NCBI GenBank assembly: GCA_020137815.1
Contig: CM035351.1
Span: 8,941,100-9,005,099, forward strand
Source of the DNA: Hormiphora californensis
Lineage: Eukaryota > Ctenophora > Tentaculata > Cydippida > Pleurobrachiidae
Direction: 5' to 3'
Length of the DNA stretch: 64,000 bases
The notes below the pieces were generated by a model. That model was not told the origin of the DNA, did not search any database, and saw nothing but the letters and a program-made list of their open reading frames with translations. Shown here one piece after another: positions 12,831 to 27,377 of this stretch (its first letter is position 1; each line of letters begins with the position of its first letter). Position numbers and translations under genes: made by a program.

Positions 12831-13376
12831 TTAAGATGGTCTATGGTAGGATTTCTGTTCCGCCTCTTCCCGGGATGAGGTCTTGTGTCGGGTTCTCAGT
12901 TCAGGCTTGGCAAAGGCACACACCAGGCAATCCAGACTGCAGGGCCTCTCATCGTGTCTGTGTTGTGGTTCGGACTGAGCCTGGTGTCGGGAGGCAAGAT
13001 GGGTCACGGCTGTCAGTTGAACCCTGGCTGGTGCTCTAGGCGGAGAGGGTGGAGTAGTAGGGCTGGTTGTAGGGCTGGTTGTTGGGGATGTAGTCTTCCT
13101 CTTCTTCAATAGGTTTCTGTGTTTCTTGGTCCTGGGTGGTGCTTTGGGCACGTTGATCTCCGAGATGTGAACTGGGATTGTAGTGATATGGAGAGGGGTG
13201 GTACGGGGCTCGTATCGGTCCACAGGGGTGGGTGAGAGGTCCAGTCCGTTAGGGGTAGAGGTCTTCCCAGGCATTCCTACAGCAGGAAGGGAGTGGAGGA
13301 GGGTAGGTTCCATAGAGAGAACTCGGACAGGGTAACAGCAGGCAGTTGATCGGCGGAGACGCTGGAAGAATTTCAT
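12831..13376 (-). CDS. Pro/Thr-rich open frame, possible exon of the upstream part of the unrecognised gene
   Basis: A 181-codon frame on the minus strand from ATG at 13376. It contains VLSMEPTLLHSLPAVGMPGK, a basic KKHRNLLKKRK patch and TTSPTTSPTTPPSPP repeats. It lies 300 bp upstream of the first exon of the gene at 12526 on the same strand, so it could be an exon of it. No donor giving the required phase was found. Composition is unlike the surrounding simple-repeat DNA. Not recognised; could be chance. Confidence 0.3.
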   Translation of the reverse strand: MKFFQRLRRSTACCYPVRVLSMEPTLLHSLPAVGMPGKTSTPNGLDLSPTPVDRYEPRTTPLHITTIPVHISEINVPKAPPRTKKHRNLLKKRKTTSPTTSPTTSPTTPPSPPRAPARVQLTAVTHLASRHQAQSEPQHRHDERPCSLDCLVCAFAKPELRTRHKTSSREEAEQKSYHRPS

Positions 13377-15971
<2,595 letters not shown>

Positions 15972-16086
15972 GGGCGGGGACCAGAGTTCGTTGCTCTTGC
16001 GAGGATTCGTGTCACGTGATGCTGTCAGCTAATCAGAGGCCTGCATTGTCACGTGATGCTGTCAGCCAATCAGAGACCTGCATTGT
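15972..16086 (+). promoter_or_regulatory. promoter-like region with duplicated E-box/CCAAT unit
   Basis: A GC box (GGGCGG, about 15973) is followed by two head-to-tail 37-bp copies (16013-16049, 16050-16086). Each begins CACGTGATGCTGTCAG and contains an E-box (CACGTG); the second has a perfect CCAAT box and the first CTAAT. A palindromic GTGACTCAATCAC follows at 16092. It lies about 100 bp before a strong donor at 16192. Inferred from motif spacing only. Confidence 0.5.
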
Positions 16087-16139
16087 TCGTGCGTGACTCA
16101 ATCACGCGGCCAGGCATCGCCCGAAGTGAAGGCGGGAAA

Positions 16140-16989
16140 GGTTCATTTCCTGTGTTCCTCATTTCCAATCCTCATCTCTCTCTTATCACAAGGTGAGTCC
16201 TGGCTATTTGCTTAGTTTCTCCTTTCCGGGAAAACCAAACAATCCATCCCTGATGCGGTACGCTACATCCGGCAGAGATTATCCTTTTGTCTCCTCAAAA
16301 CTCTCATCGTCAGCCTCCGGGGTTACCGAGGGAAGACTATTACACCATACTATTCAAGTAGTATAGATATTAATTTATTGTATGTTTAATTTATTACCAC
16401 AGTGTGCTTATATATAATTTGATTGTTATCCGTATAATTTTAAACCTCTTTTCCCTCTTAAAATTTGCTTAGTTTTTTACCCTTGGCCTTGTCAGGCCAA
16501 TTATTCTGTGACGGCGGTTCTAGCGCTAAAAGAAATGATATTAGGATCAGGCCTGATCTGTGTGTTACCCTGATATCCTACATTTGCTAATTTGCTTGAA
16601 TATCTTTTAACATTGTTCTCTCTCTCAGATATCCTGTACATGTTTTGAGAGATCCTACTACTGTGTTGCTACTACCCAGCCCACCACTCCCAGCTGTAAC
16701 ATCCCATCCAGCAACAATAAGGTAAGTGATAAATTAAGACAACTCAAGAAACTTTATTTTATTTCTATCTAAAATTGATAATCCAGTGGTGGCGGAACTG
16801 GGGGCATACATTGGTGACTAAATTGTATTCTAAATCCTTCAATCTCTCGCTAACACCGTCCTCTCAGGAGTTGTAAGAGGATATTGGTGAAGAGGATTTA
16901 AAAAGGAAAAGAGGAGACATTATTTGAGGATTTCTCGAGGATCTGTGGAGGATGTTGGACGTTTGTATCTTTGTGTCTCTACGAACAAG
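16140..16989 (+). ncRNA. first exons of a spliced, apparently non-coding transcript
   Basis: Exon 1 ends at 16192 (ACAAG|GTGAGT) and is pyrimidine rich, like a 5'TOP leader. Exon 2 is 16629-16721 (CTCTCAG acceptor, AATAAG|GTAAGT donor). Exon 3 is 16868-16989 (CTCTCAG acceptor, ACAAG|GTGAGA donor). Reading frames are short: the ATG in exon 2 reaches a stop after one codon. The tandem mini-exons at 18945-25585 and a possible last exon from 26315 continue it on the same strand. A small-RNA host transcript or long non-coding RNA is the simplest reading. A coding gene with a very short leader is not excluded. Confidence 0.45.
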
Positions 16990-17302
16990 GTGAGAAACAC
17001 TCTAGGGGGGGGGTCTTGATATCAATCCTGTCCTTCCTACAGTTAATTCACATTGGCCCACTGTGGGGGTACATTATTATGGCCACTGTGGGGGTACATT
17101 GCCTTATTGCACTTAGAATGAACTGTTGGGTCCCGGGTGCAACTTCCCTCTCGTAGTAGGATCAGATCCATATTCCCATAATAAGAATGCTTGTGTTCTG
17201 AACTGTGAGAATCTATGCTGTATTCAATAACATGACCTTGCGTTATACGTCAAGCAACCTTTGGTGTATGTTTTGGCGGTAACCAGCCGATGACCAAGCA
17301 TA

Positions 17303-18056
17303 GGGTAAGCTGGGGTGAAATGGCCCGCGGGGTAAAGTGGCCCATGTATGGGGCAAAGTGGCCTTAGTTATTACATGTGGTCACGTGACTTTTTCTCCAG
17401 CGGAGACCTGCTCGTTCTGTTCCGAATTTTCGCTTTAAAACTGCTGTCATTTCTGTTTGGGTTGGCCGATTTTAATTTTGCAAAAACTGCCAGTTAGGCT
17501 TTACAATCCTCTAAAACGTGGTATAAAAATTTTTGAAGAAATTGGCATTTTTGTTGTCTTAATTGTCAATTTTGTGAAATCGGGGCGAATATGGCCCACT
17601 CTCCGGGGCAAAGTGGTCCGGTCTGGGGCAAAGTGGCCCACCTCTAGGACCAATGAAATGGCGCCTGCAATACCACGTGATATTGGAATGCACAAAAATG
17701 TAGTACAGACGATCAAATTAGGGGCAAAGTGGCCCATGTTCCGGTGCAGAACATGGGCCACTTTGCCCCTAGTTTGATCGTTTCGTCTAACAACACCAGG
17801 CACGTGATAAAATCGAGCAATGCTATTGGCTTGGGCCACTTTGCCCCGGTGCAAATTTTCCAAAAAACGCCTCACCAAACTATTTGAATTGATTAATTAA
17901 CCCATTAAATAAAACTTGTAGATATTAAAATTTAGCTCGGCTGAAAGGAAAAGGTTTCATTGGATAGCCTATATAATTTTTTTCTTCCTGCTGTATAAAT
18001 TGCGTATTTTAGAACCTAAAACGTTAAAAGTGGGCCACTTTTACCCCAGCTTACCC
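17303..18056. mobile_element. TA-flanked DNA-transposon-like element with long inverted ends
   Basis: The ends GGGTAAGCTGGGGT... and ...ACCCCAGCTTACCC are inverted repeats of more than 20 bp flanked by TA (17301-17302, 18057-18058), as in Tc1/mariner-type insertions. GGGGCAAAGTGGCCC-type units repeat inside in both orientations, including a hairpin at about 17720-17775. 754 bp with no transposase: a MITE. Confidence 0.75.
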
Positions 18057-18347
18057 TACATATCCAAACATCGGTTGTGGGGATGGTATCCAATTGAGGA
18101 TGTGATTCAAGAATGGGAATGATTTGGTATCGGTGCTCGCATGCCATAACACCTGTGTTCAACTTTTTATGGCAATATGGATCTGTCCAACTGTCTTGCG
18201 TCTAATAGGATGGGGGTGTTGAATCTTTGGTCGTTACCCGACAGGTCTCTTACCATGTTGCACTTGGCTGCTGGAGGGTTATTTGCTGTTCTCTTTTTCA
18301 AATTGGGGTTATCGGTACTTTTTATGTCAATTTTTTACTATGTCATT

Positions 18348-21300
18348 GTCAATTGTCCTTGACCCCCAAAGTTATTAACCCGGGTGTTACTCATCAAATC
18401 TGAGCATAGCAGTTGTCGCTGCGCCCAGTTAACTCGATAACTGGTTAAAATGTAGACAGTAGATTAGTATAACAGAGCTGCCAATTATATGATCAATATA
18501 CGTTAGTAGTTAATATATTCAAAATTTCTGATGTTCGAGATGTCCAATTGGCTGGGTTGGACCGTTTTTGGCTTGAAATGTTGTAGCAGTCCTAGCACCT
18601 GCAGCTGTGTGACTGGCTCCGGACTGTCTGTTATGACTTATCAAGGTCTGCCGAAATCATTTCCTAATTCTAATTCACACATACTGTTATAGTGGGCTAT
18701 TGTCGGCCGTCAACTGACTTTAGCTTCCTGTTTTGGTGTGCTTTAGAATTTGGAAGTGATTTAATAGGAACTTGGTAGGTCATAGCACCTGTATTTTGTC
18801 TGTAGTGAGATGAGTTATTTTTTTGTGTTCTGCCCCCTGGGCACTCTGGGTTTATAAACACTAAGCAGTCAAGGCCATGCGTTTAATTGAAGAAACTTCT
18901 CAAGTTCTGATTTCATTTACCTAACTCCCCCCCCCCAACCCCAGGTCCTTTGAGGTCAACATACCACGTTGCAGTTTGAACCGAAAACACTTGGAACCTA
19001 CAGAGCCTTGAACAACGGTATGTTATCTTAGCAGTTTGACAACACATTTTCTTCTAATTTGTCAACTTTTGAGTCACCCATGCAGCTCGCTTGGTCTCCA
19101 ACTATAGAATTGAAATGGATTACTGCAGGGGTATCCATGCACACTAGTAAGGCTGGCCTACTTGCACTAAACTTTCCATTTGATCTGTTGAAACTGTAAT
19201 GGAGTTTCAGGCTACATTCTAAACTGCTCACCTGGTAGCCTTTCTTTGTGAAACCGTGAAGGGGTTTCCTGCATTATAATATTTAGAAGCACTGAATTTC
19301 TGGTTCATATGTCAATTGTCCTTGACCCCCAAAGTTATTAACCCGGGTGTTACTCACCAAATCTGAGCTTAGTGCAGTTGGATCGCTGCGCCCAGTTAAC
19401 TCGATAACTGGTCAAAATATAGAAAGTAGATTGTAGATTTAAATCAGAGCTGCCAATTATATAATCAATATAAGTTAAGTAGTTAATATATTCAAAATTT
19501 CTGATGTTCGAGAGGTCCAATTGGCTGAATTGGACCGTTTTTGGCTTGAAATGTTGTAGCAGTCCTAGCACCTGCAGCTGTGTGACTGGCTCCGGGCCAC
19601 GAGATCTTATGGCGAACTTCTGTTAACTGATGTATACCGCACACAATAATGGGAACGTACAAATGTAAAGTTAATGCTAAGCACAGAGAGCTTTGTTCGG
19701 CTGGATGTGTTCTGGTAATGCGTTGACAGCAGCGCATTGCCGGGGGCGGCAACACAAACTGGCGAGTAGTCGGGGCGATTGACAACCAAACCGGCTACTT
19801 GTAAAGACACGACGTGGTAGGTCCATTCTCCCGGGTCCGCCCAATAGTGGAGGTGGGATCGTCAATCGACCAGTCGGTAGGTTGGTTGGCGGTTCTGTGT
19901 CACCAGCGCCGTTGGACTGTTGTTTGGGGTTCACCATAAGGGACAATGAGAAGCTTCACAACCTTCTACAGACTCCTAACGTCCCCCTCATTGTTCCCAT
20001 TTGATATCAGTTATACACAGTAGTTTGCAAACCAAATATAGTGGGCTCTAGTCAAGTCGATTGTTGAAGTTATAAAATTTGGGAAATTAAAAGGCCGCCA
20101 AGTCCTGCACCTCTCCCACCTTAATTATCTTTGATGACAACCCCTAGTTAACAATGTATTTCTCTTCAACTAAACACCACCAGGACTTGGCACCAAGGCC
20201 AGGTGTTTAGTTGAAGAAGTCTTGATTCCATGTACCTAACTCCCCTCCCCCAACCCCAGGTCCTTTGAGGTCAACATACCACGCCGCTGTTTGAGTTGAA
20301 AACACTTGGAACCTACAGAGCCTTGAACAACGGTATGTTATGATAGCAGTTTGACAGCACATTTTCTTCTAATTTGTCAACTTTTGAGTCACCCATGCAG
20401 CTCGCTTGGTCTCCAACTATAGAATTGAAATGGATTACTGCAGGGGTATCCATGCACACTAGTAAGGCTGGCCTACTTGCACTAAACTTTTTGATCTGTT
20501 GAAACTGTAATGGAGTTTCAGGCTACATTCTAAACTGCTCACCTGGTAGCCTTTCTTTGTGAAACCGTGAAGGGGTTTCCTGCATTATAATATTTAGAAG
20601 CACTGAATTTCTGGTTCATATGTCAATTGTCCTTGACCCCCAAAGTTATTAACCCGGGTGTTACTCATCAAATCTGAGCACAGCAGTTGTCGCTGCACCC
20701 AGTTAACTCGATAACTGGTCAAAATATAGAAAGTAGATTGTAGATTTAAATCAGAGCTGACAATTATATAATCAATTATATAAGTTAAGTAGTTAATATA
20801 TTCAAAAATTCTGATATTCGAGAGGTCCAATTGACTGGATTGGACCGTTTTTGGCTTGAAATGTTGTAGCAGTCCTAGCACCTGCAGCTGTGTGACTGGC
20901 TCGGGCCAAGAGATCTTATGGCGAACTTCTGTTAACTGATGTTTACCGCACACAATAATGGGAACGTACAAATGTAAAGTTAATGCTAAGCACAGAGAGC
21001 TTTGTTCGGCTGGATGTGTTCTGGTAATGCGTTGACAGCAGCGCATTGCCGGGGGCGGCAACACAAACTGGCGAGTAGTCGGGGCGATTGACAACCAAAC
21101 CGGCTACTTGTAAAGACACGACGTGGTAGGTCCATTCTCCCGGGTCCGCCCAATAGTGGAGGTGGGATCGTCAATCGACCAGTCGGTAGGTTGGTTGGCG
21201 GTTCTGTGTCACCAGCGCCGTTGGACTGTTGTTTGGGGTTCACCATAAGGGACAATGAGAAGCTTCACAACCTTCTACAGACTCCTAACGTCCCCCTCAT

Positions 21301-24300
21301 TGTTCCCATTTGATATCAGTTATACACAGTAGTCTGCAAACCAAATATAGTAGGGTCTAATGAAGTCGATTGTTGAAGTTATAAAATTTGGGAAATTAAA
21401 AGGCCGCCGAGTCCTGCACCTCTCCCACCTTAATATCTTTGATGACAACCCCAAGTTAACAATGTATTTCTCTTCAACTAAACACCACCAGGACTTGGCA
21501 CCAAGGCCTGGTGTTTAGTTGAAGAAGTCTTGATTCCATGTACCTAACTCCCCTCCCCCAACCCCAGGTCCTTTGAGGTCAACATACCACGCCGCTGTTT
21601 GAGTTGAAAACACTTGGAACCTACAGAGCCTTGAACAACGGTATGTTATGATAGCAGTTTGACAGCACATTTTCTTCTAATTTGTCAACTTTTGAGTCAC
21701 CCATGCAGCTCGCTTGGTCTCCAACTATAGAATTGAAATGGATTACTGCAGGGGTATCCATGCACACTAGTAAGGCTGGCCTACTTGCACTAAACTTTTT
21801 GATCTGTTGAAACTGTAATGGAGTTTCAGGCTACATTCTAAACTGCTCACCTGGTAGCCTTTCTTTGTGAAACCGTGAAGGGGTTTCCTGCATTATAATA
21901 TTTAGAAGCACTGAATTTCTGGTTCATATGTCAATTGTCCTTGACCCCCAAAGTTATTAACCCGGGTGTTACTCACCAAATCTGAGCTTAGTGCAGTTGG
22001 ATCGCTGCGCCCAGTTAACTCGATAACTGGTCAAAATATAGAAAGTAGATTGTAGATTTAAATCAGAGCTGCCAATTATATAATCAATTATATAAGTTAA
22101 GTAGTTAATATATTCAAAAATTTCGATGTTCGAGAGGTCCAATTGGCTGAATTGGACCGTTTTTGGCTTGAAATGTTGTAGCAGTCCTAGCACCTGCAGC
22201 TGTGTGACTGGCTCGGGGCCACGAGATCTTATGGCGAACTTCTGTTAACTGATGTATACCGCACACAAAAATGGGAACGTACAAATGTAAAGTTAATGCT
22301 AAGCACAGAGAGCTTTGTTCGGCTGGATGTGTTCTGGTAATGCGTTGACAGCAGCGCATTGCCGGGGGCGGCAACACAAACTGGCGAGTAGTCGGGGCGA
22401 TTGACAACCAAACCGGCTACTTGTAAAGACACGACGTGGTAGGTCCATTCTCCCGGGTCCGCCCAATAGTGGAGGTGGGATCGTCAATCGACCAGTCGGT
22501 AGGTTGGTTGGCGGTTCTGTGTCACCAGCGCCGTTGGACTGTTGTTTGGGGTTCACCATAAGGGACAATGAGAAGCTTCACAACCTTCTACAGACTCCTA
22601 ACGTCCCCCTCATTGTTCCCATTTGATATCAGTTATACACAGTAGTCTGCAAACCAAATATAGTAGGGTCTAATGAAGTCGATTGTTGAAGTTATAAAAT
22701 TTGGGAAATTAAAAGGCCGCCGAGTCCTGCACCTCTCCCACCTTAATATCTTTGATGACAACCACAAGTTAATAATGTGTTTCTCTTCAACTAAACACCA
22801 CCAGGACTTGGCACCAAGGCCTGGTGTTTAGTTGAAGAAGTCTTGATTCCATGTACCTAACTCCCCTCCCCCAACCCCAGGTCCTTTGAGGTCAACATAC
22901 CATGCCGCTGTTTGCGTTGAAAACACTTGGAACCTACAGAGCCTTGAACAACGGTATGTTATGATAGCAGTTTGACAGCACATTTTCTTCTAATTTGTCA
23001 ACTTTTGAGTCACCCATGCAGCTCGCTTGGTCTCCAACTATAGAATTGAAATGGATTACTGCAGGGGTATCCATGCACACTAGTAAGGCTGGCCTACTTG
23101 CACTAAACTTTCCATTTGATCTGTTGAAACTGTAATGGAGTTTCAGGCTACATTCTAAACTGCTCACCTGGTAGCCTTTCTTTGTGAAACCGTGAAGGGG
23201 TTTCCTGCATTATAATATTTAGAAGCACTGAATTTCTGGTTCATATGTCAATTGTCCTTGACCCCCAAAGTTATTAACCCGGGTGTTACTCACCAAATCT
23301 GAGCTTAGTGCAGTTGTCGCTGCGCCCAGTTAACTCGATAACTGGTCAAAATATAGAAAGTAGATTGTAGATTTAAATCAGAGCTGACAATTATATAATC
23401 AATATAAGTTAAGTAGTTAATATATTCAAAAATTCCGATGTTCGAGAGGTCCAATTGGCTGAATTGGACCGTTTTTGGCTTGAAATGTTGTAGCAGTCCT
23501 AGCACCTGCAGCTGTGTGACTGGCTCGGGGCCACGAGATCTTATGGCGAACTTCTGTTAACTGATGTATACCGCACACAAAAATGGGAACGTACAAATGT
23601 AAAGTTAATGCTAAGCACAGAGAGCTTTGTTCGGCTGGATGTGTTCTGGTAATGCGTTGACAGCAGCGCATTGCCGGGGGCGGCAACACAAACTGGCGAG
23701 TAGTCGGGGCGATTGACAACCAAACCGGCTACTTGTAAAGACACGACGTGGTAGGTCCATTCTCCCGGGTCCGCCCAATAGTGGAGATGGGATCGTCAAT
23801 CGACCAGTCGGTAGGTTGGTTGGCGGTTCTGTGTCACCAGCGCCGTTGGACTGTTGTTTGGGGTTCACCATAAGGGACAATGAGAAGCTTCACAACCTTC
23901 TACAGACTCCTAACGTCCCCCTCATTGTTCCCATTTGATATCAGTTATACACAGTAGTCTGCAAACCAAATATAGTAGGGTCTAATGAAGTCGATTGTTG
24001 AAGTTATAAAATTTGGGAAATTAAAAGGCCGCCGAGTCCTGCACCTCTCCCACCTTAATATCTTTGATGACAACCACAAGTTAACAATGTATTTCTCTTC
24101 AACTAAACACCACCAGGACTTGGCACCAAGGCCAGGTGTTTAGTTGAAGAAGTCTTGATTCCATGTACCTAACTCCCCTCCCCCAACCCCAGGTCCTTTG
24201 AGGTCAACATTTACATACCACGCCGCTGCTTGGGTTGAAAACACTTGGAACCTACAGAGCCTTGAACAACGGTATGTTATGATAGCAGTTTGACAGCACA

Positions 24301-26030
24301 TTTTCTTCTAATTTGTCAACTTTTGAGTCACCCATGCAGCTCGCTTGGTCTCCAACTATAGAATTGAAATGGATTACTGCAGGGGTATCCATGCACACTA
24401 GTAAGGCTGGCCTACTTGCACTAAACTTTCCATTTGATCTGTTGAAACTGTAACGGAGTTTCAGGCTACATTCTAAATTGTTCATCTAGTAGCCTTTCTT
24501 TGTGAAACCGTGAAGGGGTTTCCTGCATTATAATATTTAGAAGCACTGAATTTCTGGTTCATATGTCAATTGTCCTTGACCCCCAAAGTTATTAACCCGG
24601 GTGTTACTCACCAAATCTGAGCTTAGTGCAGTTGGATCGCTGCGCCCAGTTAACTCGATAACTGGTCAAAATATAGAAAGTAGATTGTAGATTTAAATCA
24701 GAGCTGACAATTATATAATCAATATAAGTTAAGTAGTTAATATATTCAAAAATTCCGATGTTCGAGAGGTCCAATTGGCTGAATTGGACCGTTTTTGGCT
24801 TGAAATGTTGTAGCAGTCCTAGCACCTGCAGCTGTGTGACTGGCTCGGGGCCACGAGATCTTATGGCGAACTTCTGTTAACTGATGTATACCGCACACAA
24901 AAATGGGAACGTACAAATGTAAAGTTAATGCTAAGCACAGAGAGCTTTGTTCGGCTGGATGTGTTCTGGTAGTGCGTTGACAGCAGCGCATTGCCGGGGG
25001 CGGCAACACAAACTGGCGAGTAGTCGGGGCGATTGACAACCAAACCGGCTACTTGTAAAGACACGACGTGGTAGGTCCATTCTCCCGGGTCCGCCCAATA
25101 GTGGAGATGGGATCGTCAATCGACCAGTCGGTAGGTTGGTTGGCGGTTCTGTGTCACCAGCGCCGTTGGACTGTTGTTTGGGGTTCACCATAAGGGACAA
25201 TGAGAAGCTTCACAACCTTCTACAGACTCCTAACGTCCCCCTCATTGTTCCCATTTGATATCAGTTATACACAGTAGTCTGCAAACCAAATATAGTAGGG
25301 TCTAATGAAGTCGATTGTTGAAGTTATAAAATTTGGGAAATTAAAAGGCCGCCGAGTCCTGCACCTCTCCCACCTTAATATCTTTGATGACAACCACAAG
25401 TTAACAATGTATTTCTCTTCAACTAAACACCACCAGGACTTGGCACCAAGGCCAGGTGTTTAGTTGAAGAAGTCTTCATTCCATGTACCTAACTCCCCTC
25501 CCCCAACCCCAGGTCCTTTGAGGTCAACATACCACGCCGCTGCTTGGGTTGAAAAGACTTGGAACCTACAGAGCCTTGAACAACGGTATGTTATGATAGC
25601 AGTTTGACAGCACATTTTCTTCTAATTTGTCAACTTTTGAGTCACCCATGCAGCTCGCTTGGTCTCCAACTATAGAATTGAAATGGATTACTGCAGGGGT
25701 ATCCATGCACACTAGTAAGGCTGGCCTACTTGCACTAAACTTTCCATTTGATCTGTTGAAACTGTAATGGAGTTTCAGGCTACATTCTAAATTGCTTCAT
25801 CTAGTAGCCTTTCTTTGTGAAACCGTGAAGGGGTTTCCTGCATTATAATATTTAGAAGCACTGAATTTCTGGTTCATATGTCAATTGTCCTTGACCCCCA
25901 AAGTTATTAACCCGGGTGTTACTCACCAAATCTGAGCTTAGTGCAGTTGGATCGCTGCGCCCAGTTAACTCGATAACTGGTTAAAATGCAGACAGTAGAT
26001 TGTAGATGTAAATTAGAGCTGCCAACTATA
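18348..26030. repeat. tandem array of ~1.31-kb units, one partial and about five to six full copies
   Basis: The marker GTCAATTGTCCTTGACCCCC recurs near 18348, 19313, 20620, 21930, 23246, 24565 and 25879. Spacing is about 1308-1320 bp except the first interval (~965 bp), which lacks the GC-rich middle part. Units are near identical except for small indels. Each has a mini-exon-like segment, an AT-rich part, a GC-rich 250-bp part starting near GAGATCTTATGGCGAAC, a stem bounded by GGGACAATGAG and CTCATTGTTCCC, and in most a hairpin just before the next mini-exon. Short minus-strand frames (67-97 aa) repeat with the units but show no other sign of coding. Confidence 0.93.
18945..25585 (+). ncRNA. 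six repeated mini-exons with consensus splice sites
   Basis: Candidate exons are 18945-19017, 20260-20332, 21568-21640, 22881-22953, 24193-24271 and 25513-25585. Each is 73 nt, except the fifth, which has a 6-nt insertion. Each follows a C-rich tract ending CCAACCCCAG and is followed by GTATGT, a strong donor. Because 73 is not a multiple of 3, joining all copies would shift frame each time, which argues for a non-coding transcript or for use of only one copy per transcript. In copies 2-6 a hairpin (CTTCAACTAAACACC with its complement) lies about 40 nt upstream of the acceptor: 20163-20217, 21472-21524, 22784-22836, 24097-24149, 25417-25469. Splicing is inferred from sequence. Confidence 0.5.
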
Positions 26031-26314
26031 CAATACAGCAGGCTTTGTGAAATTCCCCACGGTCATAGCTCCATCTTCTGATGAGATGTGAAATTTTAGG
26101 ACTCCTACTACTCTACTAGGAGGGTTGTGACCCTTAAAAAGATATTATACAACATCTTTAGTTGTATTGGTCGAACGGTGGATATCACACTTTCTATCCT
26201 CAAATAACAATGAATGACCATTTAGCCAGCTGTAGTTGTGTGTTGTAGTTTAGGGCTGGGTTTCATTATGTTTCCTTCATTTTAGTTTGATGTTAACCGT
26301 TGTATTTTCCACAG

Positions 26315-26450
26315 GAACTGCACAGATACACAGGATTGATTTTGTAGAGATGCGACACTCCAGGAAAAGCTGATCGATCTTGTTGAGTAACTCAACAAGA
26401 TCGATCAAGATGTCAATTATTGACATGGTGGTAATAACTCTAGAGTTGGT
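26315..26450 (+). ncRNA. possible terminal exon with a perfect hairpin
   Basis: TATTTTCCACAG at 26303-26314 is a good acceptor. The segment after it contains a perfect inverted repeat, GATCGATCTTGTTGAG / CTCAACAAGATCGATC with TAA as loop (about 26372-26406). It would close the transcript started at 16140. The end is undefined. Confidence 0.3.
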
Positions 26451-26584
26451 ATAAAGTTGGAAATTTGAGAGTTGGAATACTTTTGACGCGTATTGGACAT
26501 TTGAGAGTTTTGACTTATTTGTAGTTTTACAGTATTGTATTGCTTTGTCTAAATGTGGATACTTATTAAAATTGTTGTATTTGT

Positions 26585-26835
26585 TGTAAAACCCAGGTAA
26601 AAACTGTTATAGCCCTAACCAACACTTGATTTCTGTGTATGCTTCCCACAGTGCGAAGATAGAGACGTCATAAAGTCAACTCATAGGTTAGAAAAATATT
26701 GACAAGATCTTTCTAACCCCTGAAAGATCTTGACAAGATTAATCTGAGTTGACTTTATGATGTCTCTATCTTCGCACTGTGGGAAGTAAACACAGAAACC
26801 AAGTCTTGGTTAGGGCTATAATAGTTTTTGCTTGA
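26585..26835. repeat. inverted-repeat (MITE-like) element
   Basis: About 80-bp arms at 26603-26683 and 26745-26823 are near-perfect complements (for example GTGCGAAGATAGAGAC / GTCTCTATCTTCGCAC). They enclose a 60-bp AT-rich centre. Complementarity extends weakly outward. Ends and target duplication not resolved. Confidence 0.7.
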
Positions 26836-27155
26836 TTTTAACTTGAATAACGTGTGTTGATAATGATATGTACTGCTTTTGAACCGTTTTGCAAAACAAT
26901 ACTTATTTGACCAAAATAAAATTTACGAGTTTTTTATTGTTTGTTTGTTTGTTTTATCATGGTTCCGCGCAGCCCCTGTCAGAGCAGACCGGAAATGAAA
27001 TTGCGTGCTGATCAGTTCCTCGGGATCAAAATATTCTTGTTTTATGGGTTGTCGATGCGCGTATTTGTTTTGCGCGTTTCTCGCGCGGCTCTTATTTAAA
27101 TTATTTTAGACAAAATAAAATATCACGACGCGACGAGATTTCAGGGGCCAGCGTT

Positions 27156-27377
27156 AAAATCGTACTGAGCACCTCAGGGGGTCTGGCTCCAGAAAGCAAC
27201 AGGATCCTCAGAACACTAGCAGGAAAGATGGTGAAGGAGCATGGGAATACCTACCGTGAGGCAATAGAATACCTCAGACTCCGCATCCGGTTCGCAATCC
27301 TGAGAGTGTATGAAGATCTGGACTCTAATAGTTATAAAAAATGTATATACAAGGACTTAATTGACAACAGACATTAA
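27156..27377 (+). pseudogene. C-terminal fragment of a retroelement-type ORF
   Basis: An open frame without ATG reads LSTSGGLAPESNRILRTLAG, then YREAIEYLRLRIRFAILR, and stops at 27375-27377. The pattern (S-x-GG at the start, a YLR-x-R-x-RFAILR helix at the end) is the short conserved tail seen at the end of many animal retroelement polyproteins. No reverse transcriptase precedes it. A truncated relic, possibly mixed with other repeats. Confidence 0.4.

Noticed and set aside
17457-17878. Overlapping 106- and 125-codon frames as genes
   Set aside because: They lie within the TA-flanked MITE and read its inverted repeats on both strands.
22749-22760. Box C-like TTGATGA in the tandem units as a C/D snoRNA
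   Set aside because: No CUGA box D with a closing stem at a suitable distance. Left as an open question for small-RNA data.
19677-25200. Minus-strand frames of 67-97 codons recurring in each 1.3-kb unit
   Set aside because: They repeat only because the DNA unit repeats. Overlapping frames are equally conserved, there are no splice signals on that strand, and no recognisable domain.
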